A DNA stretch of 64,000 nt from the NCBI GenBank assembly GCA_001599935.1, contig BCIJ01000024.1, positions 214,930-278,929 on the forward strand, written 5' to 3'. The position numbers and the translations under genes are program-made. This document shows positions 11,901 through 23,897 of this stretch, piece by piece (positions within the stretch are counted from its first letter, which is position 1; the number at the start of each line of letters is the position of its first letter). The notes under the pieces were generated by a model. The model ran no database searches, was not told the origin of the DNA, and saw only the letters and a list, made by a program, of their open reading frames with translations. The DNA is from Holtermannia corniformis (lineage: Eukaryota; Basidiomycota; Tremellomycetes; Holtermanniales).

Positions 11901-14900
11901 GTGCCGATGCGGCCCAGCTCATCACCCGCGCTGCCGTCCAAGTGCGGCGCGCCTTGTCAGCTGTCGAACCGCTCATGTCGGAGCAAGTCGGGGATGCCGT
12001 ATGGGCGGATTTCGCTCGAGCCGTCTCACCCGAAAGGACAGCGGCAGACGTTGTGAGCTCGGAAACACAAGAGTATTACCGTGCGGTTGCCATCGCCAAC
12101 AGAACCGTCTCCTTCTTCACAGACTCGGTGTGCCATGTCTCATTGCACCAGTCTCGACTCACGGCCTCGACGCTCAATGGTCTCGATCGATCCGACGGTC
12201 ACTTGCTTGACCTGCTCGGGCGCGTCAAGAGCATGAGCAGTCGACGGAACGCCGCATTCAACGTCAGCAACGAGTACCCGTCAGCTGTTGCGCCATCAAC
12301 CTCGTCTGCAGAGGCAACTCCAAGTGCGGCGGCCGATACTGCGGCTGTGTCGGACTCGACCCAAGTGACGACTGGAGAAACGGCTGAGCTCGCCACGAAG
12401 AAGGGATCTCATTACGATAAGGTCCCCGATCACATCAAGCACCTGAAGCGCCTCAGTTATGCACTGTGCTCATCCGTTACCAACTTGTACTACGGTGCGT
12501 CACTAGAATACCTCTTCTCAGCATTCTGACTTTAACAGGCATACGGCACGCTCTGAGCAACAAGCGAAACGACCGCGCACAGTACAAGGTGGCGGAAGAG
12601 TTGGCCCAGATCATTGCCAAGCAAATTGTAGACGACCTGCGCCTTTGCTTGATCAGTAAGTGGACCATCGCCCTTTGGCGATATACTGAGGTACTCGGCA
12701 GTCTCGGGCGCAAAGCTGTTACCAGACTTCCGTAGCGACACTGTTCGTCTTTGCACTGGACTGCTTTGGACCGGTCAGTCAGACTCGGCTGCACGCGAGC
12801 TCTGCTTATCAAGTTGTAGACGGACCCGGCAGCTCTCTTTCGCTGCCTCTTTATCTCTCCTTCCAGGATCAAGGAGGAGTGGTCGCCATCGCAGCCCTTC
12901 TGGGCGAATCGCACGTCGTGGTTGAAGACGACCTCAAGATTCCGTCCGACAAGCGTTCGCCAGCCCAGAAAGACAACGTGGAGAACAAAACCGACAGCAT
13001 GAACGCGCTATCCAGTGTGCTCCTCTATTTGGTCAGTCCCAGGAGCTTGGTCGAGTCCCCGTACACACAGGCGGTGATTCAGCGCGAGCTCCGGGACTCT
13101 GAACAACAGCTCCTGCCGCACGCACGGCTCGTACGAGCCCGCCTCGAGGCCTGGCCCGTGATCCGCGCCATGTGGAGTGCAGATTGGCTCGTTAACGCGA
13201 ACAATAATGTCCAAGAAAACGTGGTCCGGGCGTTCATGGAAATCATGGCAGCCGAGAAGGAAGAGCCAAACTCGGTGCCTGTCAGGATCATGCAGCCCGC
13301 ACAGTTGCTACCTACCGCGGTGCGGCAGCCGGTCATAGCCGATCCCAGCCGGGTCGATCGCCTGATGGAGATGGGCTTTTCGCGCAACCAGGCTGTAGCT
13401 GCATTGGTGCGAACCCGCAACAACGTCTCTTTGGCGACAGAAGCGCTGCTCGCTCCACACCTCTTTCCTGAGATCTCTCCCGATATACCGTCGCCAGCAC
13501 CCGAAGTACCCGAGGCACCTGTCGCTCCCGCCGCTATCTCCAATGCCGCTAGCAACGAGACGCCCGCTGAAAGCGGTGTGATTGCAGCTACCACATCTGC
13601 GTCCACAGGCGATAGCTCCATGGACGTTGACCCTACACCCGTGTCGGCGGCCATTGTACAGTATCAAGAAGACCTCAAAATGCTGAACGATTTGCGCAAG
13701 GAGCAACGACACGGCATGACTGCACGAGCCTTGCAGTTGGTAGAACAAAGTCCCTGGTTGGTCGACCATCTCGCGAGTGCCATACCCGAAGGTCCTGAGG
13801 GAGTGAGCATCGTCCTCGGTCGACTCCACGACGCTGTCGATCATTATTCTTCGGCCATAGATACCGTCCTGCAGGGTCGCCTGCGCCTGCTTGCTACTCT
13901 TGGCCGTTTCTCAAAAGGAGCTTCCACCACACGTCTGGCAGATCCGCAGCTGCTGGACACCATCGAGGTGCTAAACAAGCTGTTGAAGCTTTCCACTTGG
14001 CCGCCTCCCACTTGGCTTGATGGCCTGTTGTCCGTCGCGGAAGCTCTGCTGTCGCAACCCGACGAAACCCCTAGCATCGATGTACACCAACCGGTGTTGG
14101 CTCCCGAGGCTGCCACGATCTGGGACGAAGCTCGCGGACTTCTTCTACAATCCAGCTTGACGCTGCTCAAGTCCTACAACGAAACAATGGCAGGCCCAGA
14201 CAGGCAGACCTCGCCTGCTCGCATCCATCATGTTTACCGGCGAACACTTCGCCTCCTCGTGTGCCTCACCCGTCGTGCTTCGCTAGCTCGTTCCTTCCAC
14301 ATCGACGGCGGAATCCAACTCCTTCTCCATACTTTCAAGGCAGCGTCTTCCAAGCTGCAAGGATGCCATCCACACGTCACCATGATCATTCGCCATGTGA
14401 TCGAGGCTGAGGGTACCATCCTTCGTGCAACGATGCATGCCGAGATCAAGCGATGGTTTCTGCCCAACCGCGACAAAGTCAACGAAATCAGCAACTTTCT
14501 TCTTCAATTGAAGCAAGTCGCCCTGCGGGACCCAGTGGCCTTCCTCGATGTCGTTCAGGATGAATGCGCTCTCTTCAAACCTGAACCGCCATGGGCTGTG
14601 ATTCCAGCCAAGTCGCTGGGGTTAGACGCGCCAAACAAAACAACAGCAGCACCCGACGCCATGCTTGTGGATGATCCCTTCCGCTCCGATGCTCGCAACG
14701 ATGACAAAGATGGCGACGGGAATGCCGTTATCGGCTTCATCTTCAACGAACTGGAAGAGGCTTTGAAACCCGATGCGGGCGCCGTCCAGTCGCCGTCGCG
14801 CAACAGCGTCAGCATCGATGCGGCTGCACAAGTCAACGTGATCGCCAAAGGCGTGCTTCCATCGCTTGGATCAACCAGTGTCGATGTCAAGGCCCAACGC

Positions 14901-17900
14901 GAGCGTTCAAAGCAGAAGAAGACATACATCTGCCTGCTCATGCAGCTTCTCACGGAGCTGGTGGGCTCGTATCAGGCCTGCAAGACCGCTTTACTCGCAT
15001 ATCATTCCCGCCCACATGAGGTTGGCCATGCACGCGGTCGCCCTGTCATTCTTTCGTCATTCATCAACGAACTGGTCTGTGGAGTGGACTACGACAAGGA
15101 CATCACGGCTGCGAATCACAGCCGAGAGGAGGAATCCTCAGTGCGCATTTCCGTTTCAGCTTGGGCGTGCTCTGCAATCGTGGCCTTGTGCTCAGATGTC
15201 GCTGCCTCAGCCGAGCTCAAAGACAGCAGTTCTGAGCTTGTCAACGTGCGCAAAACCGTCCTCGACATGATCGCGAGAGCTATCAAGGATACGACAACGT
15301 CACACGCGCCCGAATCGCAGCGCTACGGTCGACTTTGGGCTCTGGCCGAGCTTGTTCTCCGTCTGCTGCTCGCAAAGCCGTATGCGACAACTCGGGCACA
15401 CGATGATTCTGTGCTGCATCTGGCAAAGATCATGCTTGAGAAAAATTTCGTCGGACTATTCACCCAAGCCATCGGGGACGTCGATTTCGAGTATCCAAAC
15501 GTTAAACCTCTATTGGCCACGGTTATCCGCCCGCTTGAGCACCTGTGAGTATTTGAATCATGTTCGCCGAATCCAAGCTGATAGCTGCCAGGTCAAAGAT
15601 CTCCATCAAAATGGGTAAGGCGGACAAAAAGAATGCCGAGGACGTCATGGACGTCGACTCATCCAGCGAATCCGCATCATCTGACGATGACGAGGAGTTG
15701 CCCGATAACGTTGAAGGCTATCGGAACTCGTCGCTTGCCATGTGCGCACACAGTCTTTCTTCAACATTGACATATTGACTCTGAACAGGTACACTATGGA
15801 CGGGCATTCGGATGATGAAGAGGAGGTTCGTGGACTCTACAAGTTGAAGGATGCGACTCACCGTTTACAGGACGATGAGGGGCAGTCTGATGATGGCTAT
15901 GTGTGTACCTTTTGTGGTATCGTTGCTACCAATTGATCGCAATCAGGACGACGAACTCGGGCCGGACCCTGACTCGGACGAGACCACCGATGAGGATGAC
16001 ATAATGGAGGACGGCGACGAGATCGTTGATGAAGACATGGAGGATGAGGGAGACGAACTCGACTGGGTACGTTACCTATGATGCGGGCGAATTGCTCTGA
16101 CGACTGCTAGTCCGACCAGGATGATGAAGGTCCTGACGATGGCGACGATCCGCAGGACGTCTTCGCCTTTGATGACGAAGCTGTAATCGAAGGTGACGAG
16201 GACGAGGACAGTCACAATGACGAGGACGAGGATGGGTTCGAGGGAGAAATGTTTGATGACGTTGCAGACGGCGAAGATGAGGATGTCGGGGACATGGAAA
16301 TGGACATGGAAATGGAAGACGGTGAGTTCTCAAGAGTTATTGACCGCAGCTTCTGACTGAAACATGCGACAGATTCCCAGATGGACGAAGACGAAGTTGC
16401 ACTTGAGGACATGGCTCGGTAGGTCGATTGAACTGCTTACTCGAATCCTGGTTTACCATGTGCTTAGTTTCGCGGACGAACTCGGCTACGAGATGGATCA
16501 TCCCGGCTCATTGTCGATCTTCGAGGGCGCCGGAGGCTATCCTCCCTTGAGTCGAGCCCAAAGCGGTCCCTGGGGATGGACGTCAAGCGTGGTCACCCCG
16601 ACGGATGGCCGCAGTCGTGGCATATATCCAGACCGTACTTTGAATGACCTTCCTCGTGAGTAATCAGTGGACGATGATATGACGGCCTGACAGCATGCAG
16701 AATCACTACTCCTTCCTCAGGCAATACTATCGCCCGATGGTGCCAACCCTCAGATTGGCAATCCTGGTTCCCTACTGACCACACAACGTGGTCATACTGA
16801 GATGGGTGAGCTTGTGGCAAACATTGAAAACATGCTCGGTCGCGAAGCCGCACAGGCGCTCGAACGGCTCATCACCCAAGGGCGCCAAGGAGGAGCAGAT
16901 GCTATACGTGTCGACGTCGCACAAGACGCTGAAGGCGAAGTCACCATCTCCGTGGGAGGTCGCCAGATAACTGTGCCTCCTCAGGATATGTTGGCCGGTC
17001 CTCGCTCTTCGGCTGGTCTGCTACGCGAGTTCGTACCCAAGCCAACGCTGCAACGTTGGCTCGAGGAGCTCAGCGTAGTCCATGGTGGCTTTGCCCAGGA
17101 AAGGGCGGAGGACATGCGCGAGGTCGTCATCGCTCGCCTGCTGCCCGAGGCGCGCAGACTCGCGGCAGAGGTTGACGCTGAACGGCAACAACAAGAAGCG
17201 AAGCAGGACAGCCCAAGGTCATCTTCGCAGCTAGCAACGTCGGCAACCGATCAAGGCGAGAGCCTGGCCCCCAACACTCTGCCCATCAACAGCGCGCAGG
17301 ATGCGGCACCCATCCAGCCGTCTTCATTCCAGCAGGTTCCCGTGCACGCGGAGGCGAACCTTGCACCGCCGTCAACCACGGCGGCTACCGTCGACCAAGC
17401 TGCACTTGCGCGCGTAACGATCTCTGTACATGGCAGAGACGTGGACATCACCGACTCGGGCATTGATCTCGACTTTTTGGAAGCGTTACCAGATGACATG
17501 CGCGCCGATGTGGTTGAACAACACATGCGCGAACAGGCGCGCATACAACGCGTCCCGTCTCGCGGTTCTGCCCCAGCAGAGGTACCTCAGATCAACTCCG
17601 AGTTCCTTGATGCCTTGCCAGCGGATATTCGCGCCGAGGTCATCCAGCAAGAAGCGCTGGAAAATGCGCGGCGGGAGCAAGCTGCGGCGCGTGCCACGCC
17701 CGCTGCAGTGCCTCCGCAGCCGGGTTTCCTCGCCGCGCTTGACAATGATCCCCGAGGCGTCGTGCTGATGGATCAAGCCTACGAATTGCTGAGGCGTGCC
17801 GAGCAGCTCGCGGAAGACCGGGCCTCTCCGCTAGCAGCTGTCTTGCCAGAGTCGTCTCGCCAAGCCGGCGACGCTGCGCATGCCAAGCGCAAGCGCGTGG

Positions 17901-20900
17901 AAGCTCGTGACGCCATACAACTGCTTGACAGACAGGGCGTCGCAAACCTGGTCCGTCTGCTTTTCTTCCCGGACGTACACCGCAAGAGTCACTTGCTCAA
18001 AGTATTGGTGAACTTATGCCAGAACGCCAAGACGCGATTCGACCTACTCGACCTGCTGCTCACTGTCGCACAAGAAGGCTCCAGTGATGCTCTGGTCGTT
18101 GATCGCACTGGCATGGGTACTCCGCGCGTCGGCAAAGGCACACCCAAGACTACGCCTCGCCGTCGCGGTCCAGGCGAAGCCAGTGCCACTGGATCCCTAC
18201 CTTTCGGTCATGTGCAGTCCGGCAATGCCCCCACATTCGTTACTCAGCGTTGCTTTGAGGCGCTTTCATTCATCGTCGGAGCGAACGAGCAAGCCCTCAA
18301 TTACTTCCTGGCCGAGCGTGACCTGCCTGCGAACCTCAAAAAGACGATCAAGAAGGGCAAGGGCAAGGACAAGATGCCGTCGACCACGTTTTATCCTGTT
18401 GTTGCTCTGCTCAGCCTCCTGGACCGACCTATCCTATTGAAGACCTCGCACATTCTCGAAGGGCTATCATCACTCTTGGCCACCATCACGAAACCACTCG
18501 CCCAGCACTCCAAGACCGAACAGTCGGCAGGGAGCGACCAAGAACAGCAGACAGCAACAGTCAACAACATGGCCGGCACCACGACAAACGAGCCTTCGCT
18601 CGCGGCTGCTGCAGAGCCTGAAGCAACGAAATCGACACCCTCCGACAAGCTGCCAGTCATTCCCGAGACGGCTCTGCGCTCTGTCGTCAACGTGATGACT
18701 ATGGGCGAATGCTCGTCTCGTAGCTTTGCGCACACACTCTCGCTCATCCACAACCTATCCCACTTGCCCGATGCTCGCGATGTCTTCATCGACGAGGTGC
18801 GGACACGCGCGAAAGACTTTGGCCGCACGCTCCTCGATGACCTCGAGGATCTCTCCTCGACGTTGGCAAGCCAATCGGTCGATGATCCTGGTAGCGTGGC
18901 TCTCGCAAAGTTCTCACCCGCATCGTCAGCGCAAGCGCAGCTGCTGCGGGTGCTCAAGACCCTCGACTTCATTTTCTCCGATAAGCTTGCGTCGGATCCC
19001 GCCAGCAGCACCTCGTCGATTCCCGCGGATCACGCGCGAATTCGAGCGATATATGATAGCCTTGGATTCGAGTCGTTGTGGCGAAGCTTGAGTAGCTGCT
19101 TGGACCTCATCGAAGGGAATCCAGACACCAGCCATGTCGCAACTGTGCTTTTGCCTCTCATTGAAGCTTTGATGGTCGTCTGCAAGTATTCCGACGGGAA
19201 GGCTGAGCCGGACCGTGGTCGCTCGGCAACGTCGCCAATGTCGCCCATCGCCGGGGCCGATGTGAAGGAGGACCTCTTCGTCTCATTCACAACCAAGCAC
19301 CGCAAGATCCTGAATTCGCTTGTACGGAGTAACCCCGCCCTCATGAGTGGGTCATTTTCCTTGTTGGTGCTCAACTCGCGCGTGCTCGACTTCGACAACA
19401 AACGCAATTGGTTCTTCCAGAAACTGAAGCGCAAACGAGACACATTCATCCCGGGTGTGATTCAGATCAATGTCAGGCGACAGTATGTCTTCGAAGACTC
19501 GTTCCACATCCTCCAACGCCGCACTGGCGAGGAGATCAAGTACAGCAAGCTCAATGTCAAATTCGCCGGCGAGGACGGCATCGACGCCGGAGGTGTTAGT
19601 CGCGAGTGGTACAGCAGCCTGACCAAACAGATCTTCGATCCAAATTTCGGTCAGTCCTGTCTTGCTTTGTAGTGCATCGCGTCAAACTAACCCCGTCTAG
19701 CTCTGTTCGAGTCTTGCTATGCGGACAAGCAGACATACCAGCCCAACAAAGCGTCATCCATGTTCGTACTCGACCGTCGAGATTTGTGGTGTGCCCTGAC
19801 CAGAATATAGCAACGGTGATCACCTGGCGTACTTCAAGTTCATCGGGCGGGTCATAGGGTATGTCCATTGATTGAATTGTGAGCTGCGTTGCTCATTCGA
19901 CACCCAACAGAAAAGCGGTCTATGAGTGCGTAACGCCGATCCGTTCGCTGTTGTATCAGACTGACGGCATATAGCAATCGCCTGCTTGATGCTTATTTCA
20001 GCCGAGCCTTCTACAAGCAGATTCTCGGCAAGTCGGTTGACATGCGGGATTTGGAGAGTTTGGATCCAGAGTGCGTATCCCACTGCCCTCTGTGCAATCT
20101 CTGACGCGGTTCCTAGGTATCACAAGTCGTTGCTGTGGATCCTGGAGAACGATATTACGGGAGTAGTCGACGTACGTAAGATCTTCAGTGCGCGCATCAG
20201 GTGTTGACCTCACATAGTACGACTTCGCTGTCGAAGAAGAGCAGTTCGGCGAGAAGAAGATCATCGAACTCAAGGAGGGCGGTGCGAACATTCCAGTCAC
20301 CCAAGAGAACAAGGACGAATACGCCCGCCTGATGACTTCCTTCAAGTTGACCAACTCGATCAAGGAGCAAATGCAGGCGTTCCTCACGGGCTTCTACGAG
20401 TTCGTAATGTCATACGGCCACCGAAACGCGACTAAAGTTCCGTCACAGGATCATTCCGAAGCACCTCATCCAGATCTTCCAGGCTGATCAATTGGAACGC
20501 AAGTATCCATCCACACGTCTGACGCCACTGACCCGCCGAATAGTTCTCATATCGGGTATCAGCATTATCGACGTGGACGAGCTCAAAAACGCTACGCAGT
20601 AAGTCTGGTGTACCGCTACGCCCGCATTCTGACGTTTGGAACAGGATGCAAGGCTGGAAGCACAGCGATCCCGAGATCACCTGGTTTTGGCGCGCACTGA
20701 GAAGCTTTTCGCAGGAGGAACGTGCACACTTCCTCATGTTTGTGACATCATCATCAAGAGTTCCTCTAGGTGGTTTCAGCCAACTGCAGGGGAGCACGGG
20801 CACGCAGCCGTTCCAGATCCAAAAGGTGAGTTACTTGTCCGACACATAGTCAATCGTTAATTATGGTCACAGCTGCATGCCACCAATGCTCTGCCAAGGT

Positions 20901-21058
20901 CGGTCGACTTCTACGTTTGCTCGCGGAACCACTGACGATACTGCAGCGCGTCAACGTGCTTCAATTCCCTCAAATTGGGCACGTATTCAAACTACGAGAC
21001 GCTGCGAGCCAAGCTGCTGTACGCGATGGAGGAAGGCGGCGGTTTCGGATTGGCCTAA
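8912..21058 (+). CDS. TOM1: Giant HECT E3 ubiquitin ligase, Tom1/Ptr1/HUWE1 family
   Basis: Tom1-class ligases ubiquitinate excess histones, ribosomal proteins and mRNA-export factors. The start is [13 protein letters not shown]. Domain order: DUF908 (about 9.2-10.4 kb, [16 protein letters not shown]... to [16 protein letters not shown]), DUF913 (about 10.5-11.5 kb, [15 protein letters not shown]...[18 protein letters not shown]), a UBA domain near 13340-13450 ([21 protein letters not shown]), a long acidic stretch at 15.6-16.4 kb, UIM/DUF4414-like repeats near 17.45-17.65 kb ([17 protein letters not shown] and [17 protein letters not shown]), and the C-terminal HECT domain from about 19.4 kb. 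The catalytic Cys is in [10 protein letters not shown], codon 20957-20959, in the last exon, and the protein ends [10 protein letters not shown] estimate 3,500-3,600 residues. The gene has long exons in the middle and many small exons in the acidic and HECT parts, with introns near 50 nt. All hallmark residues I can check are present. Confidence 0.95.
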
Positions 21059-21319
21059 GAGCTTTCGTGTACATGATTTCGTTAGACTTTTGTACTTTAA
21101 CAGGCATGCATCTCCTCGTCAGCTGTCGGAAGCACGCAGCTGTCCCGTCCACTCCTTGGTGCTGACATTCAACTGTCAGCTGGCACTGAAAGCCCTGCGC
21201 AGCTTGCTTACCCCATTTGCACCAGTCGACTGACGCACCGCGCAAATGCAAACAGTTCTTCTTCCCCAGAGAACATTGCTAATGAGCCCAGGTCGGCGAC
21301 GGGAACGCCCTAAGGTCAA

Positions 21320-23137
21320 TCAACCTTGCAATGATGCAATGAAAATGCACTGACAAGCTCGTCCAGGTCTGCAGAGTGCCGTGGTCAGCGATGACACCAT
21401 ACTGTGCAGACCACTCACTGTCCAGCTGTGCGTTTGATGCCTGTAAAGTAGGAGCCTCGCCTTCAGCACTAAAGATCCGGTGGATCGGTAGTTCCGAAGA
21501 TATGAAGATACGAGTCTGCAAAGTGAAACCCGCCCGTGAGACTTGATTGGACCTTGAACCGAACTCACCTTGCTTTCATAACACGCTAGCAACAACTTGT
21601 GAGTACAGGTGATCAGCTGGATGGCTCACTAACCATCAATGAATGTGATGAATCGTCGTGCCTCATCGTGTAAGCGCACGGTCACATGGGTTCCAGCTAC
21701 ATACCATGTCTTTCTGATTCAACCCCATGCGTGGCACGTCCTCTACAAAGACTGTGTTGAAAGTTTGGGTGACCTCGAGATAATCAGCGGCACTAAGCGG
21801 CCGCCCGCACAGCTCTTCGAAAGTGAAACGCGCCACATGTTTCGTCGACCGGGGCACGTTGATCTCCCGACCCCAAACTTCGAGTTTGCGGTTGTCGACG
21901 ACATGATCGTCTTCGGCATCGGTCGACGTCAGCCCGTGAAACAACTTGACCATCTCAGATCGCGTCTCATCATTGAGCGGGTCAAAGTAGACCTTGCTGA
22001 GTGCCCGGGGTAATCTCCGATAATCTACAGCGTCAACCTCGTCGAGCCGCAGCGTGACAAGCCTACCTGTGCCCGAGTTGAGATCAATGACTTGGAAGCG
22101 GTCTTTGATAAGCTGAATGGCGGGAAGGAAGCTGGACCGCTGTATGCCATTGAGGTAAAGCTCGTCGGGATGACGACTGCTGTTGCATCAGTTGCTTGGC
22201 GGATACAGCTGACGTGCTACCCGCTTGGATGTCATGACGCAGACAACCCCATATGACATCAAACGCTCAAGCAGCTGACGTAGAATCATCGCCGTCACTA
22301 TGTCTGTGACCTAGACGGCAGGCGTGAGCGTAAACGAGTGACAATTTCCGCTACTACACGACTTGCCTGAAATTCATCAAAGCACAAGATGCGTGCTTCT
22401 TGAGCAAGCTGGCGAGCCACTTCAGGTGTTGCGTCCATGGCATGCTCTCGACCCAGAGCAGCGTATTTAGCTTGTACGCTGTGCTGGCGATGAAGTACGT
22501 CCAGCATGAACGCATGGAAATGGATCCGTTTCGCGTGAGATTTCAGATGGGTAGGCAGAGTGTCCAGAAACAGGTCCATGAGCATGGTTTTCCCGGTTCC
22601 GACGTCTCCATAGAGGTAGATGCCTTTCGGTACATCAGACATGGCAATGGCACGGGGAGGTGTCATTGAATGCCCAAACAGCCTAGCAAGCTAGCAGCTG
22701 CCTTCAGCCGGGGCAGATGACAGGTGAGCAAGTTCACTCACCCATGTGGATGTCGGGACCTTGACAGCGTCAGGTAGTGGGGGAGGGTGATAATCCTGTA
22801 GTTCCGTATTCAAAGCTTGCAGCTTCTTCATGATCTCTTCTTGATGCTCGTCTGTGCGAAGAAGTCCTCGATTGACTAGCGCCCGGTAATGAGTCTCGAG
22901 ATCTGGGATCGTCAGGCCACCACGAGCAGAGCCAGCGCAGCAACGCTACGGACCCGGGTTGCCCTGCTTGAGGAGGCCCACAGTTTCCTGTGCAGCACTA
23001 CTGGACGATGTAGCATACCGCACATGACGCCTCACAGCTGCAAAAGTTCGTGCTCCTGTATGCAAAGTCCGCCGTTGAGTCTTGCACATGCAAGTCAGCA
23101 CTTGGCGCGGCGGCACGGCGCGTATGACTACGCTCAT
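21320..23137 (-). CDS. AFG1: AFG1-family mitochondrial ATPase (AFG1L/LACE1)
   Basis: AFG1 is an inner-membrane-associated mitochondrial ATPase that helps clear misfolded or respiratory-chain subunits. The ATG at 23137 opens MSVVIRAVPPRQVLTCM..., an Arg-rich, acid-free leader typical of a mitochondrial presequence. It contains Walker A GDVGTGKT (in KGIYLYGDVGTGKTMLMDLF), the HFHAFMLDVLHRQH helix and Walker B RILCFDEFQ, followed by MTSNRHPDELYLNGIQRS-type and FTFEELCGRPLSAADYLE blocks that are diagnostic for the family. C-terminal exons include RIFISSELPIHRIFSAEGE. The last about 20 residues are uncertain because several short acceptors are possible; the stop lies between 21279 and 21322. The 93 bp between its ATG and the next plus-strand gene must serve as a two-way promoter. 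The 261 bp after the HECT ligase hold no gene. Confidence 0.88.
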
Positions 23138-23257
23138 TCTCCGGTTGACAACACCGTCCAACACTGTCTACAGGGCGAAACGTTGGATTGCGTGCATCAC
23201 GTGACCTGTCTGTTGTTTGGCCCCTGTCGACGCTCAGACCTCATCTTCCACGACATC

Positions 23258-23897
23258 ATGCTCTTCTCACCTCTCAGGATCCACTCGTTCCTCCAAGAGC
23301 TCCTATCGTTTGATCACGAGACCGGTGACGGCCTTCACACTGCACTACTGCTGGTGCCGCAAGGACAGCTCCTCGCCTGCGCATCGACCCCCTATCTGCA
23401 GTCGACAGTGGATGACATCTCGTCAGTTGATCCGCACGGGTCAGAGACGGACAGCGATGTTGGCGAGTCGGAGGACGTTGATGATTTAGAAGACGAAGAC
23501 GCCGATGATGAACCATGGTTGGACGCACCAGAAAGGCTTCGTCTGCTGCAGGGCCTCGCGTCGCAATGGGAGGATGACGAGTCTCCACGTGTGGAGTGTG
23601 AAGTGGGTTGAAGCTTGCATGGTTTGCGCGTCGCTGATGGCTTTTACGCAGCTCGGACGCTTGCTGCTCGTGCCGATCAAATTGCCGGCACCTGAAACGC
23701 TTTCAGCGAGTGCGCCGTTGCCTACCTTGTCGCCGACCGACACTCCATCTTTCATCCTCGCTCTGAATGCATCTTCTCGGACGCAATGGTCGGAATTGAT
23801 GAAACATGTATGCAAAGCAATGCTTACATATAGGTCAAGCACTGAACCAACACAGGGCGATACATTCATGCGTAACTGGCAAGCTCTGGTCGACTAG
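23258..23897 (+). CDS. Small Roadblock/LC7-like protein, possibly LAMTOR2/Ego3-type
   Basis: Three exons (23258-23602, 23652-23807, 23856-23897) sum to 180 residues in one frame. The start MLFSPLRIHSFLQELLSF...LHTALLLVPQGQLLACAS resembles the first helix and beta hairpin of LAMTOR2-type Roadblock proteins, which tether TORC1 and Rag GTPases to the vacuole. A later segment VECELGRLLLVPIKLP resembles their ECE-x-GR strand. Between them is a very acidic insertion (SDVGESEDVDDLEDEDAD) of about 40 residues. The end WSELMKHGDTFMRNWQALVD fits a closing amphipathic helix. The assignment rests on pattern, not on a clear signature, so an unrelated small protein is possible. Its TAG stop (23895-23897) overlaps the stop of MED13 on the other strand. 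Confidence 0.55.
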
